From: Pseudomonadota bacterium
GTDB taxonomy: Bacteria > Pseudomonadota > Gammaproteobacteria > Acidiferrobacterales > UBA6901
NCBI GenBank assembly: GCA_021785795.1
Contig: JAJYEK010000004.1
Location: forward strand, 32,839 to 96,838
Length of the DNA stretch: 64,000 nt
Direction: 5' to 3'
Under the pieces are notes generated by a model. The model did not search any database, had not been told where the DNA came from, and saw only the letters and a list, made by a program, of their open reading frames with translations. The translations under genes and the position numbers were made by a program. Each line of letters opens with the position of its first letter. Position 1 is the first letter of the stretch. Below are positions 17,702 to 28,600 of this stretch, in pieces.

Positions 17702-18712
17702 TTACTTCGCCCCCATCAGGGCGGCTGTGGTATCCAGCATGCGGTTGCTGAAACCCCACTCATTGTCGTACCAGGAGAGCACCTTGACTAGATTGCCGAT
17801 CACCTTGGTCTGGGTCGAGTCGAATGTCGACGATACCGTTGTATGGTTAAAGTCGCTCGATACCAGCGGTTCGGTGTTGTACGCCAGGATTCCCTTCAAG
17901 TCCGTCTCGCTTGCGGTCTTGAGTATGCCGTTGACTTCGTCCTTGGTGGTATCGTGCTTTGCGATGAACGTCAGGTCGACGACCGATACGTTGGCGGTGG
18001 GTACGCGTATCGCGAAACCCGAGAGCTTTCCATCGAGGTCCGGCAAAACCTGACCCACAGCCTGGGCCGCACCGGTTTTCGTCGGAATCATGTTCAGCGC
18101 GGCGGCACGGGCGCGATACAGGTCACTGTGGTACACGTCGGTCAGGACTTGGTCATTCGTGTAGGAATGGACAGTAGTCATCAGGCCGGTGACTATCCCG
18201 AGCTTGTCGTGCAGCGGCTTGACCAGCGGCGCCAGGCAGTTGGTGGTGCAAGAGGCGTTCGAAATGACCGTCATGTCGCGGGTCAGCGTCTTGTGGTTCA
18301 CGCCGAACACGATTGTGGCATCGCATTCGTTTTTGTCGGCGGGCGCGGAAATGATGACTTTCTTGGCTCCCGCGGCGATGTGCGGCTGGCATTTGCTGCG
18401 GTTGCGGAATATTCCCGTGCACTCGAGCACCACGTCGACACCCAGATCCTTCCACGGCAGCTTTGACGGATCACGTTCGGCGCATACCCGGATCTTGTCG
18501 CCATTGACGCTCATATGGTCACCTTCGACCTTCACTGTGCCGGCAAATTTCCCATGCACCGTGTCGTGACGGGTAAGGTGTGCGTTTGTTTCGGCGTTAC
18601 CGAGGTCGTTGATGGCGACTACCTGTATGTCCTTGCGACCGGATTCGTATAGAGCGCGCAGCACGTTCCGGCCGATGCGGCCGTAGCCATTGATAGCGAC
18701 TTTGATTGACAT
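17702..18712 (-). CDS. gap: Glyceraldehyde-3-phosphate dehydrogenase, type I
   Basis: Reduces or forms 1,3-bisphosphoglycerate with NAD(P). 336 residues. The Rossmann N-terminus [17 protein letters not shown], the catalytic Cys155 in [12 protein letters not shown], the phosphate-binding [11 protein letters not shown], and the C-terminal [15 protein letters not shown] are all intact. I use the ATG at 18712 (MSIKVAIN) since upstream residues in the same frame precede the standard N-terminus. It is the second gene of tkt-gap-pgk-pyk-fba. Acidic ND after the second strand (VVAINDLGN) is compatible with NAD use, but cofactor preference is not certain. Confidence 0.97.
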   Translation of the reverse strand: MSIKVAINGYGRIGRNVLRALYESGRKDIQVVAINDLGNAETNAHLTRHDTVHGKFAGTVKVEGDHMSVNGDKIRVCAERDPSKLPWKDLGVDVVLECTGIFRNRSKCQPHIAAGAKKVIISAPADKNECDATIVFGVNHKTLTRDMTVISNASCTTNCLAPLVKPLHDKLGIVTGLMTTVHSYTNDQVLTDVYHSDLYRARAAALNMIPTKTGAAQAVGQVLPDLDGKLSGFAIRVPTANVSVVDLTFIAKHDTTKDEVNGILKTASETDLKGILAYNTEPLVSSDFNHTTVSSTFDSTQTKVIGNLVKVLSWYDNEWGFSNRMLDTTAALMGAK

Positions 18713-18754
18713 TGCCTTTAAGTCTCCCAAAAGTTGAATGAAAATCTGAAATCG

Positions 18755-20776
18755 TCAGCCCAGCGCTTCCACGGCTTTAGCTACATTCTCTCCCGTGAAT
18801 CCGAAGTGCTTGAACAGGACACCGGCGGGCGCCGATTCGCCGAAGCGGTCAAGCCCCACGACCTGACCTTCGAGCCCTACATACTTGCGCCAGCCGTCCG
18901 TGACACCAGCTTCCACTGCCAGACGGCGGGTAATGCCCTTCGGCAGCACCGATTCACGATAGGCGGCATCCTGCGCGTCAAAGACATCCGTCGACGGCAT
19001 GGACACCACACGCACGTTGCGACCCTTGGCAGCCAGCAACTTCTGCGCCTCCATTGCCAGCGCGACTTCCGATCCTGTCGCAATGATGATAGCGTCCGGA
19101 CTGTCACCGGCAGCTTCACTCAAGATGTAGCCGCCGCGCCTGATGTTGGCAATCTGCTGCACATCGCGCTTCTGGTGCGGCAAATTCTGGCGGGAGAATA
19201 TCAGCGAACTCGGTCCGGACGATCGCTCGATCGCGTATTTCCAGGCGACTGCCGATTCCACAGCGTCGCAGGGGCGCCACACCGACATGTTAGGCATCAA
19301 CCGCAGGGTGGCGGTCTGTTCTACCGCCTGATGAGTCGGCCCGTCTTCGCCGAGTCCGATCGAATCGTGGGTGTAGACAAACACTACCCGCTGCTTCATG
19401 AGCGCTGCCATGCGCAGCGCGTTGCGCGCGTATTCCGAAAACATCAGGAACGTGCCGCCATACGGAATGAAGCCGCCATGCAGAGCGATGCCGTTCATGA
19501 TTGCGGACATGCCGAACTCGCGCACACCGAAATGGATGTAATTCCCCGTGGAATTAGCCCGCGTGACGCTCTTGGAGCCCTTCCACATGGTGAGGTTCGA
19601 TCCCGCCAGATCCGCGGATCCGCCCAGGAGTTCGGGCAGGACGGGCGCAAAACCGTTTATGGTGTTCTGCGACGCTTTGCGCGAAGCGATGGTTTCGGCC
19701 TTGGCATCCACGGCTTTGATGAATTCGTCCGACTTCACCGCCCAGTTCTTGGGAAGTTCGCTTTTCATGCGACGCTCGAACTCGGCGGCTAATTCTGGGT
19801 AGGCCTTCCTGTAGTCGGCGAACTTCCTGGTCCATGCATCTTCCGACGACTTCCCTTTGGAGCGCGCGTCCCAGCCGGCATAGATTCCTTCAGGAATCAC
19901 GAAGGGATCATACTTCCAGCCGAGATTCTCGCGCGTCGCGGCTACTTCCGCCTCGCCCAGGGCCGCACCGTGCACATCGTGACTGCCACAAAGATTGGGC
20001 GCACCATAGCCGATCACCGTCTTACAACAGATGAGCGACGGCTTGTCGCCGACCGTGCGCGCCTCGACGATCGCCTTCTTAACCGCCTCGGAGTTGTGGC
20101 CATCGACCTCGCGCATCACGTGCCACCCATAGGCCTCGAAGCGCTTTGGCGTGTCATCCGTGAACCAGCCTTCCACGTGGCCGTCGATGGATATGCCGTT
20201 GTCGTCGTAGAAGGCGATGAGCTTTCCCAGTCCGAGCGTGCCGGCGAGCGAACACGCCTCATGCGAAATGCCCTCCATCAGGCAGCCGTCGCCGAGGAAC
20301 ACATAGGTGCAGTGATCGACGATATTATGGCCTTCCCGGTTGAACTCGACCGCAAGCAGCTTCTCCGCGAGCGCCATGCCCACGGCGTTGGTGATTCCCT
20401 GCCCGAGGGGGCCTGTGGTGGTTTCTACGCCTGGTGCATAGCCGTATTCCGGATGCCCGGGCGTCTTGGAATGGAGCTGCCGGAAGTTCTTGATCTCTCC
20501 CATGGGAAGATCGTACCCGCTGAGATGCAGGAGGCTGTATAGCAGCATTGATCCGTGACCGTTGGAAAGTACGAACCGGTCTCGATCTACCCACTTCGGG
20601 TTGGCGGGATTGTGCTTGAGAAAGTCATTCCACAATACTTCCGCGATGTCAGCCATGCCCATCGGGGCGCCCGGGTGACCGGAATTCGCCTTTTGCACCG
20701 CATCCATGGATAGGGCGCGAATCGCGTTAGCCAGCTCGCGGCGGCTGGGTATTGCCTGTTGGGGTTTCGCTGACAT
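18755..20776 (-). CDS. tkt: Transketolase
   Basis: Thiamine-diphosphate enzyme moving two-carbon units in the Calvin and pentose-phosphate cycles. 673 residues with the three expected domains. Visible: N-terminal [28 protein letters not shown], the TPP/Mg motif [13 protein letters not shown], the pyrimidine-domain [17 protein letters not shown] with [10 protein letters not shown], and the C-terminal domain ending near [14 protein letters not shown]. The ATG at 20776 is the standard start, preceded by GAGGATG. It heads the operon with gap, pgk, pyk and fba. A long hairpin with a T-run lies in its leader (see the terminator at 20935-21000). Confidence 0.96.
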   Translation of the reverse strand: MSAKPQQAIPSRRELANAIRALSMDAVQKANSGHPGAPMGMADIAEVLWNDFLKHNPANPKWVDRDRFVLSNGHGSMLLYSLLHLSGYDLPMGEIKNFRQLHSKTPGHPEYGYAPGVETTTGPLGQGITNAVGMALAEKLLAVEFNREGHNIVDHCTYVFLGDGCLMEGISHEACSLAGTLGLGKLIAFYDDNGISIDGHVEGWFTDDTPKRFEAYGWHVMREVDGHNSEAVKKAIVEARTVGDKPSLICCKTVIGYGAPNLCGSHDVHGAALGEAEVAATRENLGWKYDPFVIPEGIYAGWDARSKGKSSEDAWTRKFADYRKAYPELAAEFERRMKSELPKNWAVKSDEFIKAVDAKAETIASRKASQNTINGFAPVLPELLGGSADLAGSNLTMWKGSKSVTRANSTGNYIHFGVREFGMSAIMNGIALHGGFIPYGGTFLMFSEYARNALRMAALMKQRVVFVYTHDSIGLGEDGPTHQAVEQTATLRLMPNMSVWRPCDAVESAVAWKYAIERSSGPSSLIFSRQNLPHQKRDVQQIANIRRGGYILSEAAGDSPDAIIIATGSEVALAMEAQKLLAAKGRNVRVVSMPSTDVFDAQDAAYRESVLPKGITRRLAVEAGVTDGWRKYVGLEGQVVGLDRFGESAPAGVLFKHFGFTGENVAKAVEALG

Positions 20777-20934
20777 AGGCTCATCCTCTTCAAAAATGAA
20801 TTTTGCAATCTCAGCCGGTTGCTGGCGACCGACATGCGCTGGCGCCACTGGCCTTCTCCGGGACAGCAGAACTGGAAGGCTTCACTTCTGCCCAACCACG
20901 GGAGATGGCCGTCACCCCGAGATAAACCGTAGTA

Positions 20935-21000
20935 ACAAAAAATCCCCTTGGCGCTGGAACTTGGCTACACCAGCCCTGGCTCATGCCCGCCAAAGGGATT
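20935..21000 (-). terminator. Structured terminator-like element upstream of tkt
   Basis: On the minus strand, 13 bases (AATCCCTTTGGCG) pair with CGCCAAGGGGATT (arms 20988-21000 and 20941-20953, one G-U wobble) across a 34-base insert that can fold internally (for example GGCT-GGTGT-AGCC). The 3' arm runs directly into TTTTTTGTT. It lies about 160 bases before the tkt start and 230 bases after the preceding gene ends. It may simply terminate the upstream unit. The unusually long loop and the position in the tkt leader also fit a regulated attenuator. Confidence 0.6.
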
Positions 21001-21228
21001 GTTATTCTTGATACTGCCTCTAAATGTTGCCGCAGGAAAATCCTCGGCCGCCCGATGCCGAGTTTCGGGTCAAAAATCGGCCCGGTATTCTCCCTCAGTG
21101 GTTGGGTTTGGGCAATAGCCGGCCCGCAAGTGAATTTATGCGGGTATTAAATTTATTGTTAGATCTCGAGGTTGGATTGCCGGTTTCGAGCACAGGAACG
21201 GCAGCTCCCGTGATAAGGAAACAAGCGC
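21001..21228. other. Spacer between the phosphatase-family gene and the tkt leader
   Basis: Between the stop of the inositol-phosphatase gene and the structured element before tkt there is a 228-base AT-richer spacer. It includes an AT-rich block around 21135-21165 (TATTAAATTTATTGTTAGATC) suitable for a promoter, but no hexamer pair good enough to call. I see no gene in it. Confidence 0.35.
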
Positions 21229-22026
21229 CTAGCTAAACTGCGCCAGCCATTCCGACCACACCTGGAACGACGCGGCATCCGGTGCGGCTACCACGGAGCG
21301 GGGCGCCGGGGTTCGGGCAAGAACCGGCTCTCCTTCGAGAGTCGCGGCATAACCGCCCGCCTCGGCCAGAACCAGACTTCCCGCCGCATAATCCCACAGC
21401 TTCTGACCGCCATGCAGATAGAGGTGGAACCGTCGCCGTGCAAGCCAACACCACTCCAGGGCGCTCGATCCGAAATTGCGCTGCGATCCATACGGAGGAC
21501 GCGATCCAAGCCTTGCTGCGAGACGCCCTTCCAGACGCTTGAAATCGACCACAGCGATGGAGCGGCCCATGGCCGGCAACGGCGAAGTCGGGGCACAAAG
21601 AGGAGATCCATTGGCCCAGGCACCAGCGCCGCGCATGGCACTGAAACATTCGTCGCGTACCGGGTCATACACGACGGCCAGGAGTGATTCACCCCCTACC
21701 AGTAGCGCCAGCGACACGCAAAAGAACGGCAATCCGCTCGCATAGTTGCTGGTCCCATCCAGCGGGTCCAGACACCAGAGCGGCTTCCCCGCCCCCGCCA
21801 ACAGCCGCTCGTGTTCATCGCTGGTCATCTCTTCGCCAAAGAATTCAATATCCGGCCAGTGCCGGACGAGCGTTTCCTGCAAGCGCTCCTGCATCACCAG
21901 GTCGGCTTCCGTTACCGTGCTTCCATCATGCTTAATCCGTCCTGATACGCCCGCAAAACGCGGCAGAAGCTCCGAGCGGGCAATCTTGCGTACCAGACGC
22001 CGGACAAGATCCAGATCTGGTTCCAC
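21229..22026 (-). CDS. Inositol monophosphatase family phosphatase
   Basis: Mg-dependent, Li-sensitive phosphatase superfamily member of about 265 residues. The metal-binding motifs are complete: FFGEEM (Glu), then WCLDPLDGTSNYASGLPFF, and the C-terminal WDYAAGSLVLAEAGG. Members hydrolyse inositol phosphates, histidinol phosphate (HisN), PAP (CysQ) or fructose-1,6-bisphosphate; substrate is not decidable here. In a Calvin-cycle neighbourhood a sugar-bisphosphate role is possible but unproven. The start is uncertain: I use the GTG at 22026 (VEPDLDLV), 10 bases after the preceding stop; an open frame extends to 22098 inside the upstream gene. Confidence 0.85.
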   Translation of the reverse strand: MEPDLDLVRRLVRKIARSELLPRFAGVSGRIKHDGSTVTEADLVMQERLQETLVRHWPDIEFFGEEMTSDEHERLLAGAGKPLWCLDPLDGTSNYASGLPFFCVSLALLVGGESLLAVVYDPVRDECFSAMRGAGAWANGSPLCAPTSPLPAMGRSIAVVDFKRLEGRLAARLGSRPPYGSQRNFGSSALEWCWLARRRFHLYLHGGQKLWDYAAGSLVLAEAGGYAATLEGEPVLARTPAPRSVVAAPDAASFQVWSEWLAQFS

Positions 22027-22036
22027 GCGGCACAAG

Positions 22037-22444
22037 TCAGCGGGACAGCTTGACGACACGGCCGCCGGACGCCGGCGCGACGACGTGCCGGAGCTCAAGC
22101 CCCGTCAAAGCACGCGGGAACTCCCCCTGCAATCGAGCCATCGTCCGCTCCGCCCCCGAAGCATAGTAGACCGCCTCGTAAGCCACCGGATCAGTCAGCG
22201 CATCGCGCGCCTGCGGCTGGAAGTTCTGCCATGCGAGCTCTATTGAGCGGTCCCCGGCACCGTCCACAAAAATAACCTCGTCCCGGTCCACGACTGCTAG
22301 ATATTGCATGCTGCGGATCGGAACAAATATGCAGCCGCTGGTCGCGCACCGCAAGAGCCGTCGCATCAGGTTATAGGCGACCCCAGGCAGCCGATGCGGC
22401 AGGCGCGCCAGTTCCTGCGGCCGGTAGAATACCTCTTGGGCCAT
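22037..22444 (-). CDS. Unknown 135-residue protein
   Basis: Soluble protein without a recognised domain, signal peptide or membrane helix. Its composition looks coding (balanced hydrophobic core strands such as GCIFVPIRSMQYLAVVDRDEVIFVDG, then a helical half ending in a basic tail RVVKLSR). It is followed within 10 bases by the phosphatase-family gene and preceded by the thioredoxin-fold gene with 9 bases between stop and start, so these three form a tight unit. The start at 22444 is an ATG within that spacing. No function is proposed. Confidence 0.7.
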   Translation of the reverse strand: MAQEVFYRPQELARLPHRLPGVAYNLMRRLLRCATSGCIFVPIRSMQYLAVVDRDEVIFVDGAGDRSIELAWQNFQPQARDALTDPVAYEAVYYASGAERTMARLQGEFPRALTGLELRHVVAPASGGRVVKLSR

Positions 22445-22453
22445 GGCAATGGA

Positions 22454-23014
22454 TCAGGCCGGTTCCTTGATCCATTTTATGGAACAGCCAATGCTCGGAA
22501 TCTGGTCCATAGGACCCAGGCCGGTCCGGGCTATCTGCCGCATCGCCTCGAATAGGTCTCGGTGCGCTCCTGGCACGGCATCCTTTCGGGACTCGTCCAG
22601 CCGGCCCCGGTACTGAAGCTTCAGGTCCTTGTTGTACCCAAAGAAATCCGGCGTGCAGACCGCGCCATACGCTTTTGCCACGTCTTGGGTTTCGTCGTAC
22701 ACATAGGGAAAGGGAAACGCGAATTCGCGCGCGACCCGCTGCATGTTCTCGAACGAATCCTCCGGGTAGTCGGTGGGATCATTCGACATGATCGCAATGC
22801 TGTTGATCCCGAATTCCTGGAGTTCTCGGGCATCGCGGACGATTCGCTCGCGCACCGCTTTCACGTACGGGCAGTGATTGCAGATAAACAATACGAGCAG
22901 GCCGTTTTCGCCACGGCTCGTCGCTAGGGTCCAGATCTTGCCGTCGACTCCGCGCAAGGCGAAGTCCGGCGCTGGCTGGCCGAAATCGCACACGGGTGTT
23001 TCAGTACGCACCAT
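22454..23014 (-). CDS. Thioredoxin-fold (AhpC/TSA-like redoxin) protein
   Basis: A 186-residue cytoplasmic redoxin. After an N-terminal CDFGQPAPDFALRGVDGK block typical of AhpC/TSA proteins comes the active site in FICNHCPYVKAV (a Cys-x-x-Cys, about residues 46-49), then YVYDETQDVAKAYGAVCTPDFF with the cis-proline region TPDFF. Proteins with NHCPYVK form a widespread uncharacterised thioredoxin subfamily. The ATG at 23014 has AGGAGGTG upstream, so the open frame further 5' is not coding. It leads the unit with the unknown gene and the phosphatase. Substrate is unknown. Confidence 0.88.
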   Translation of the reverse strand: MVRTETPVCDFGQPAPDFALRGVDGKIWTLATSRGENGLLVLFICNHCPYVKAVRERIVRDARELQEFGINSIAIMSNDPTDYPEDSFENMQRVAREFAFPFPYVYDETQDVAKAYGAVCTPDFFGYNKDLKLQYRGRLDESRKDAVPGAHRDLFEAMRQIARTGLGPMDQIPSIGCSIKWIKEPA

Positions 23015-23321
23015 GGTAGCCACCTCCTGACTATGCGTGCCCGCAACCTGCGGTTCGGACACCATCTCAACAGACACGCAACCTGAACGCAACGGGTGCC
23101 GGCGGCAACTCCGGACCGGGCGCATGCCGGGCTCCGCCGCGTAACGACCCTCCCGCAGCAACGAAACCGGTCCATAGCATCGGGTCCGGCGACAGGGCCA
23201 GCACGAAAACAACCACATTCTAAAAGGGAAAAGTCCACATCCCGAAACGGCACGGCTGACTGCCAGCGCAATGTCCCTTTCCGGCTTGTGCCTGATCTTG
23301 CAGATCTTGTATCTTGAGTCG

Positions 23322-24671
23322 ATGAAAAACGCCTCTCTGATCAAGCGCGATCTCGCAGTGCTCTGGCATCCCTGCACCCAGATGAAAGATCATGAGGACC
23401 TTCCTCCGATTCCGATCAGGGCGGGCGACGGGATTTGGCTGGAGGATTTCGACGGCCGGCGTTATATCGACGCCATCAGCTCCTGGTGGGTCAACCTGTT
23501 CGGTCACGCCAATCCGCGCATAAACACGGCGATATCCCTGCAACTTGCTTCACTGGAACACGCCATTCTCGCCGGATTTACCCACCGTCCGATCGTGGAA
23601 CTCTCCGAGCGTCTGGTGGCGATTGCGCCGACCGGGCTCGGACATTGCTTCTATGCCGACAGCGGCTCCGCTGCCGTCGAAATAGCCCTGAAAATGAGTT
23701 TTCACTACTGGCGCAACATTGGTTGCGCGCAGCGCACCCGCTTCATCAGCCTGCGCAACGGCTACCATGGCGAAACCCTGGGAGCCCTATCGGTCGGGGA
23801 CGTGGCGCTTTATCGCAAGACGTACGAACCGCTGCTTCAGCAACATATCACGGTACCCTCGCCTGACTGCTACCTGCGAGACACCGGCGAGACCTGCGCT
23901 GACTATTCCCGGCGCATGTTTGAGCCCATGCGCCAAGCACTGGAGCAGCATGCAGACGAGGTCTGTGCGGTCATCGTCGAACCGCTGGTCCAATGTGCCG
24001 GCGGAATGCGCATGTACGATCCGATCTACCTGCATCTGTTGCGGCAGGCCTGCGACGAGCACGAAATCCACCTCATTGCTGACGAGATCGCCGTCGGATT
24101 TGGACGCACCGGAACGATGTTCGCCTGTGAACAGGCCGGCATACGCCCGGACATCCTCTGTGCCGGAAAGGGGCTGACGGGGGGCTATCTGCCATTGTCG
24201 GTATGTCTGGCTACCGATGACATCTATGCGGCATTCTACGACGATTACACCTCGCAGCGGGCGTTTCTTCATTCACACAGCTACACCGGCAATCCGCTCG
24301 CATGCGCGGCTGCGCTCGCCACGCTTGACATATTCCAGGACGACGATGTGCTGAACCGCAATCGTGCGCTGGCCGAACATATGGCGCGGGCCGTCGCGCC
24401 GCTCGCCGACCATCCGCATGTGGGCGAAGTACGTCAGACCGGAATGATCGCCGCGATCGAGCTGGCGAAGAACCCGCGAACGCAAGAACCTTATCCGTGG
24501 CAGGAGCGGCGCGGCCGGCTGGCGTACCGCCAAGCGCTGGAGCGAGGCGCGATTCTTCGCCCCTTGGGGGACGTCATTTACTTCATGCCGCCGTACGTGA
24601 TCAGACCGGAAGAAATAGACCACCTCGCCGCCATTGCCATGGAGGCAATCTCGTTCGCTACGAGGAACTGA
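23322..24671 (+). CDS. bioA: Adenosylmethionine-8-amino-7-oxononanoate aminotransferase
   Basis: PLP enzyme of biotin synthesis that makes 7,8-diaminopelargonate using S-adenosylmethionine as amino donor. 449 residues. BioA hallmarks: LWHPCTQMKDHE near the N-terminus, DAISSWWVNLFGHANPRI, the FYADSGSAAVEIALKM phosphate loop, LIADEIAVGFGRTGTMFACE, and the PLP lysine Lys283 in CAGKGLTGGYLPLS. The ATG at 23322 begins right before the conserved region; an in-frame extension to 23271 adds nothing recognisable. It stands alone on the plus strand, convergent with the Chp operon end. Confidence 0.95.
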   Translation: MKNASLIKRDLAVLWHPCTQMKDHEDLPPIPIRAGDGIWLEDFDGRRYIDAISSWWVNLFGHANPRINTAISLQLASLEHAILAGFTHRPIVELSERLVAIAPTGLGHCFYADSGSAAVEIALKMSFHYWRNIGCAQRTRFISLRNGYHGETLGALSVGDVALYRKTYEPLLQQHITVPSPDCYLRDTGETCADYSRRMFEPMRQALEQHADEVCAVIVEPLVQCAGGMRMYDPIYLHLLRQACDEHEIHLIADEIAVGFGRTGTMFACEQAGIRPDILCAGKGLTGGYLPLSVCLATDDIYAAFYDDYTSQRAFLHSHSYTGNPLACAAALATLDIFQDDDVLNRNRALAEHMARAVAPLADHPHVGEVRQTGMIAAIELAKNPRTQEPYPWQERRGRLAYRQALERGAILRPLGDVIYFMPPYVIRPEEIDHLAAIAMEAISFATRN

Positions 24672-24700
24672 ACCCCCACGTACCGGACAGCCCCGCAGGG

Positions 24701-25189
24701 TCAGGAGTAGAGCGCCACCGAAAGCGCACTCATGTCTGGGATGGAAAGCACCGACTGGCCGAGCCGCACGGTCATCGCGATGATGGAGTTGTCCGGGCCA
24801 TCCGCGGTGCCGGTGAGCACGGCTCCATCGACTACGCGCGACTGCGGTTCGGAGCAGGCGGCCACGCCGAAGAATTCCCAGGGGTTGCGGCCCGGTAACG
24901 GATAGAACACGACGACCTTACCTGTTCCACGTTGCCGCCGCCCCGCCACTGGGTCCGGCACCCCATCAGTTGCCGCCCCGGCTCCCCCCATCAGCGCCTC
25001 TAGCGAGATTACCTGGACCGGCCTTGAACGCCATGCCATGACGCCCAGGACCCACTGCGGACTGAGAGGTAGCTCCGCAAGCGCGCGATTCGGCACCACC
25101 TCGGCGATACAGGCGCTCGGAACAAGCAGCGACCCGGTTCGCGTCGGGATCTCCAGGGCATGCAGCGCACCCAGGTTCACACTCTTCAT
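24701..25189 (-). CDS. chpC: CheW-like protein, ChpC type
   Basis: A 162-residue CheW-fold adaptor at the end of the twitching-chemotaxis operon. The beginning matches the CheW core (LLVPSACIAEVVPNRALAELPLSPQWVLGVMAWRSRPVQVISLEALMG), while the C-terminal half is diverged around a Gly/Arg-rich insert (about residues 70-92). It overlaps the stop of the preceding gene by an ATGA. In Pseudomonas, chpC lies downstream of chpA in a similar position and encodes a second CheW; the orthology here is inferred from order. Confidence 0.75.
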   Translation of the reverse strand: MKSVNLGALHALEIPTRTGSLLVPSACIAEVVPNRALAELPLSPQWVLGVMAWRSRPVQVISLEALMGGAGAATDGVPDPVAGRRQRGTGKVVVFYPLPGRNPWEFFGVAACSEPQSRVVDGAVLTGTADGPDNSIIAMTVRLGQSVLSIPDMSALSVALYS

Positions 25190-25626
25190 TGCCGTGCTTC
25201 CAGTTCGCGCAGAAAGGCGGCCAGCGCATCGGCCTCGAACCGAAGCACGATCTGCCCGTCACGGATCCATATCCCCGAAAACAGATGGCCGCTGTCGGTA
25301 GGCGCAGGTCCGAGGGGCGTGAAACGCTCCACCCCAACGGATTGCGTCAGTATCTGCACGTCATCAACCACCAGCCCAACGGGATGCGGGCCAAAGCCGA
25401 AAAACACGGCCTGCCGCCAGCTGTCTCCGGCAAGCGGCCGCAGGCTGTGGTCGAGTCCGATCGCGGGCCACCGGTCCAGGCCAGAAAGGCGCCACGCCCG
25501 GACGGCACCGCTGCCCTCATCTACTGCAAGGTTCTCGCGTTGCTCGATGATGAGATCGGTGCGGCTCGCAAGCAGAAAGGGCGCCCCTGCGATGTCTATG
25601 CGCAGGTATTGAGCGTCTTCGGCCAC
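25186..25626 (-). CDS. Divergent CheW-like protein in the Chp operon
   Basis: A 146-residue protein between chpA and the chpC-like gene. Its pattern is CheW-like but weak: an N-terminal strand QYLRIDIAGAPFLLASRTDLII, a central HPVGLVVDDVQIL that matches the CheW 'GLVVD-V' strand, and a C-terminal GIWIRDGQIVLRFEADAL that mimics the 'G-DG-LVLLLD' strand. Its start lies 66 bases after chpA, and its stop overlaps the next start. It probably docks onto ChpA or PilJ, but could have another role. Confidence 0.65.
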   Translation of the reverse strand: MAEDAQYLRIDIAGAPFLLASRTDLIIEQRENLAVDEGSGAVRAWRLSGLDRWPAIGLDHSLRPLAGDSWRQAVFFGFGPHPVGLVVDDVQILTQSVGVERFTPLGPAPTDSGHLFSGIWIRDGQIVLRFEADALAAFLRELEARQ

Positions 25627-25692
25627 TACGTATTCTCCGCAGCCTGAAGTCTACGCCACGCGACCATGCCAACCGGCTGCCGGGCTTTACGC

Positions 25693-28600
25693 CTAAGCCG
25701 CATCATCGGACTTGGGCCCGCGAAGCAGCAGCCGGATGTTCGCCAGCAGGTCATCCTCCTGGTAGGGCTTAGTCATGTACAGATTGACTCCGAGCTGCAG
25801 CGCCCGGTCGCGGTGTTTGGATCCGGCGCGCGAAGTAATCATGATGATGGGTACGTGCTTGAGGGACGGATCCGACCGGACATTGGACGTGAGCTCATAG
25901 CCATCCATCCGCGGCATCTCGATATCGACGAGCATCAGGTCCGGGACCTGTTCACGCAGCTTTTCCAAGGCCTCTATGCCGTCCTTCGCCGCAACGACAT
26001 CCATATCGTGCTTCTGTAGATAACGGCTGGTCACCTTGCGCACGGTGATCGAATCGTCAACCACCATTATTTGGGGCGGCCGAGCCGCGGCGGGAGGCTC
26101 CGGCGGCTCGCTGCGCGCGACCACGTGCAAACGCTCCTCCGTCAGCCACAGGCCCGGGACATCCAGGATCAGGACCACCCTTCCGTCTCCCAGAATGGTG
26201 GCGCCGGACAGGCCGGCAATGCGGCTCAGCTGCTGGCCTACCGATTTGATGACCACTTCTTGGGTGCCCCCCAGCGCATCGACCTGCATCGCCATCTGTC
26301 TCGATCCGCCGCGCGAAAGAAGCACCGGCAACTTCTTGGCTGACCGCGACTGTGACTGGATGCCCAGGCGCGCACCGAGATGCATGAACGGATAAGCCTG
26401 CTCTTCGTGATGCAGCACCGGCCTTTCCTCCGTCGAGATCCTTTCTATCTCGGCAACCGGCACTTCGAGAATATTCATGACCGAGGCCAGGGGTATGGCA
26501 AACATCTGCTCTCCGACATGGACCATCAGGGCCTGAGCAATAGACAGCGTGAGCGGAAGGCGGATGATGAAGGTCGTTCCCACCCCCTTTTTGGTATCCA
26601 CGGTTATGCTGCCACCGAGCTGCTTAATTTCGTTGTGGACCACATCCATGCCTACACCGCGACCGGAAAGATGCGTAATCCTGCTGGCTGTAGAAAAGCC
26701 GGAGACCAGAATGAACTGCATCAACTCCTCTTCCGACAGCGCTGCATCCGCAGCGATCAGCCCCTGCTCCACGGCCTTGGCGCGAATTGCTGCGACGTTC
26801 AGACCAGCACCGTCGTCCATGAAGCGGATTGCGATTTCGCTGCCTTCGTGGCGGGTGTCGATGCTGATCTTGCCGACTGCAGGCTTGCCAGCACGCCTGC
26901 GTGCCGTCTCGTCCTCGATACCATGATCGATTGCGTTACGGATCATATGTTCGAACGGGCCGATCATGCGCTCCAGCACCGTGCGATCCACTTCGACCTC
27001 CGCGCCGCTCAGCTGCAGCTCGACCCGCTTTCCAAGCTCGCGGGCGGTCTGACGCACGATATGGCGCAGGCGTGCCGCCTGAGTTGAGAAGCTGATCATG
27101 CGCGTCCGCATGAGTCCTTCCTGGAGCTCGGTATTAACCCGAGCCTGCTGCTGCAGCACGGTTTCAGCCTCGCCGACAAAGGTATCCATGCTCGATCGTA
27201 TCGTGTAGAGATCATGCAGGCTTTCAGCCAGGCCGCGGGACAGATGCTGCAGGCGCGAGAACCGGTCAAACTCGAGCGGATCGAATTCGGATCCAGCGCT
27301 CGACAGACTTTGTTCCGCCCGATACAGGATCTGCGACTCTGAGTGGATTTCGAGCTCTCGGATCTGGTCTCGGAACCGCGTCACGTTGCGGTTCAGCTCA
27401 GCGAGATTCTCGCGGAATCCGTAGATCTGCTGCTGCATGCGCGAACGCGATATGCTCACTTCGCCGGCATAGTTCACCAGTCTGCTAAGCAGGCTGGTAC
27501 GCACCCTGATCTGGCCACGGCGGTCGGCGCCCTCTGCGCCGGAATCGAACCATTCCGCCGCGTCGCCGCGACGATCAGCAATATCTGCAGTTCCCGAACC
27601 GGCCACCGCATCCTCTGTGGCCAAGGCCGGTTCCGCCACAACCTCCGTTTCGAATGCCGGCTCTGTTACAAGCTCCCGCTCTGACTCAGCCGTGAATTCC
27701 GGAACCTGGGGTTCTTCTCGATGTGCTTGTGAATGTGCTGCTGCTACGGCCGCTGCAGCATGTCCGGCAAGTTCCTCTTCGGCGGTGGAAGCTGCCGGCT
27801 CCGCTTCGGCAACGGCAGGCACATCGGGCGGCGCTTCGGCCGGCAGGGCCGCGACCTCACCCTTGAGCGCCGCCGCGACTTTTGTCATCAGCTGGGCAAC
27901 GCCGGAGACCGGACGACGGTTCTGAAGCTGGTCGACCATCGCGACCAGCACATCATGAACCTCGTCCAGCAGATCGAAAAGTTCCGGACCAGCCGCGACA
28001 CGCCGGTCTTCGACCTCTTTGAGCAGGCTCTCGGTACTGTGGCTCAGAGCGCCCATGGTCATGGCTCCTGCCATGCGTGCGCCACCCTTCAGGGTATGCA
28101 ACGAACGCTTGAGATCCTGCACCGCAGCGGAATCGTGCTGGTCCTGTCGCCAACGTGCCAGCGCACCCTCTATTGCGCCGAGGATATCGGCCGCTTCCTC
28201 CAGAAAAATCTCCAGCAGTTCTGGATCAGTCTGCTCCAGAATCCCCTCTTCGACTTCCGGCGACACCGAATCCGCTGCAGGCTGCGAAACGGCCGGACTA
28301 GCCGCTTCGACTGCCCTGAACTCGGTCCGTTCCTCTGGCAACGGATGATGGGGCGTCGCCACGACGTCGTGTACCGAGACATCATGGGACGCAAGATGCT
28401 GGCTCTCCGCGCTCATTGCGCGCGTCAGATCAGCGAACCGCTCCCGAAGCGCGTCGGCGGGCGCTCCGTGACTGATGGCTTCTGCCAGCGCCGAGATGAC
28501 AATCGCCGACTCCGAGAGCAGTTCCAGCGCCGCCACGCTCAGCGGGTGCTGGCGATTCTCAAAGACCTTCAGCAATTTCTCAAGTTCCGCGCAGCAGTCG

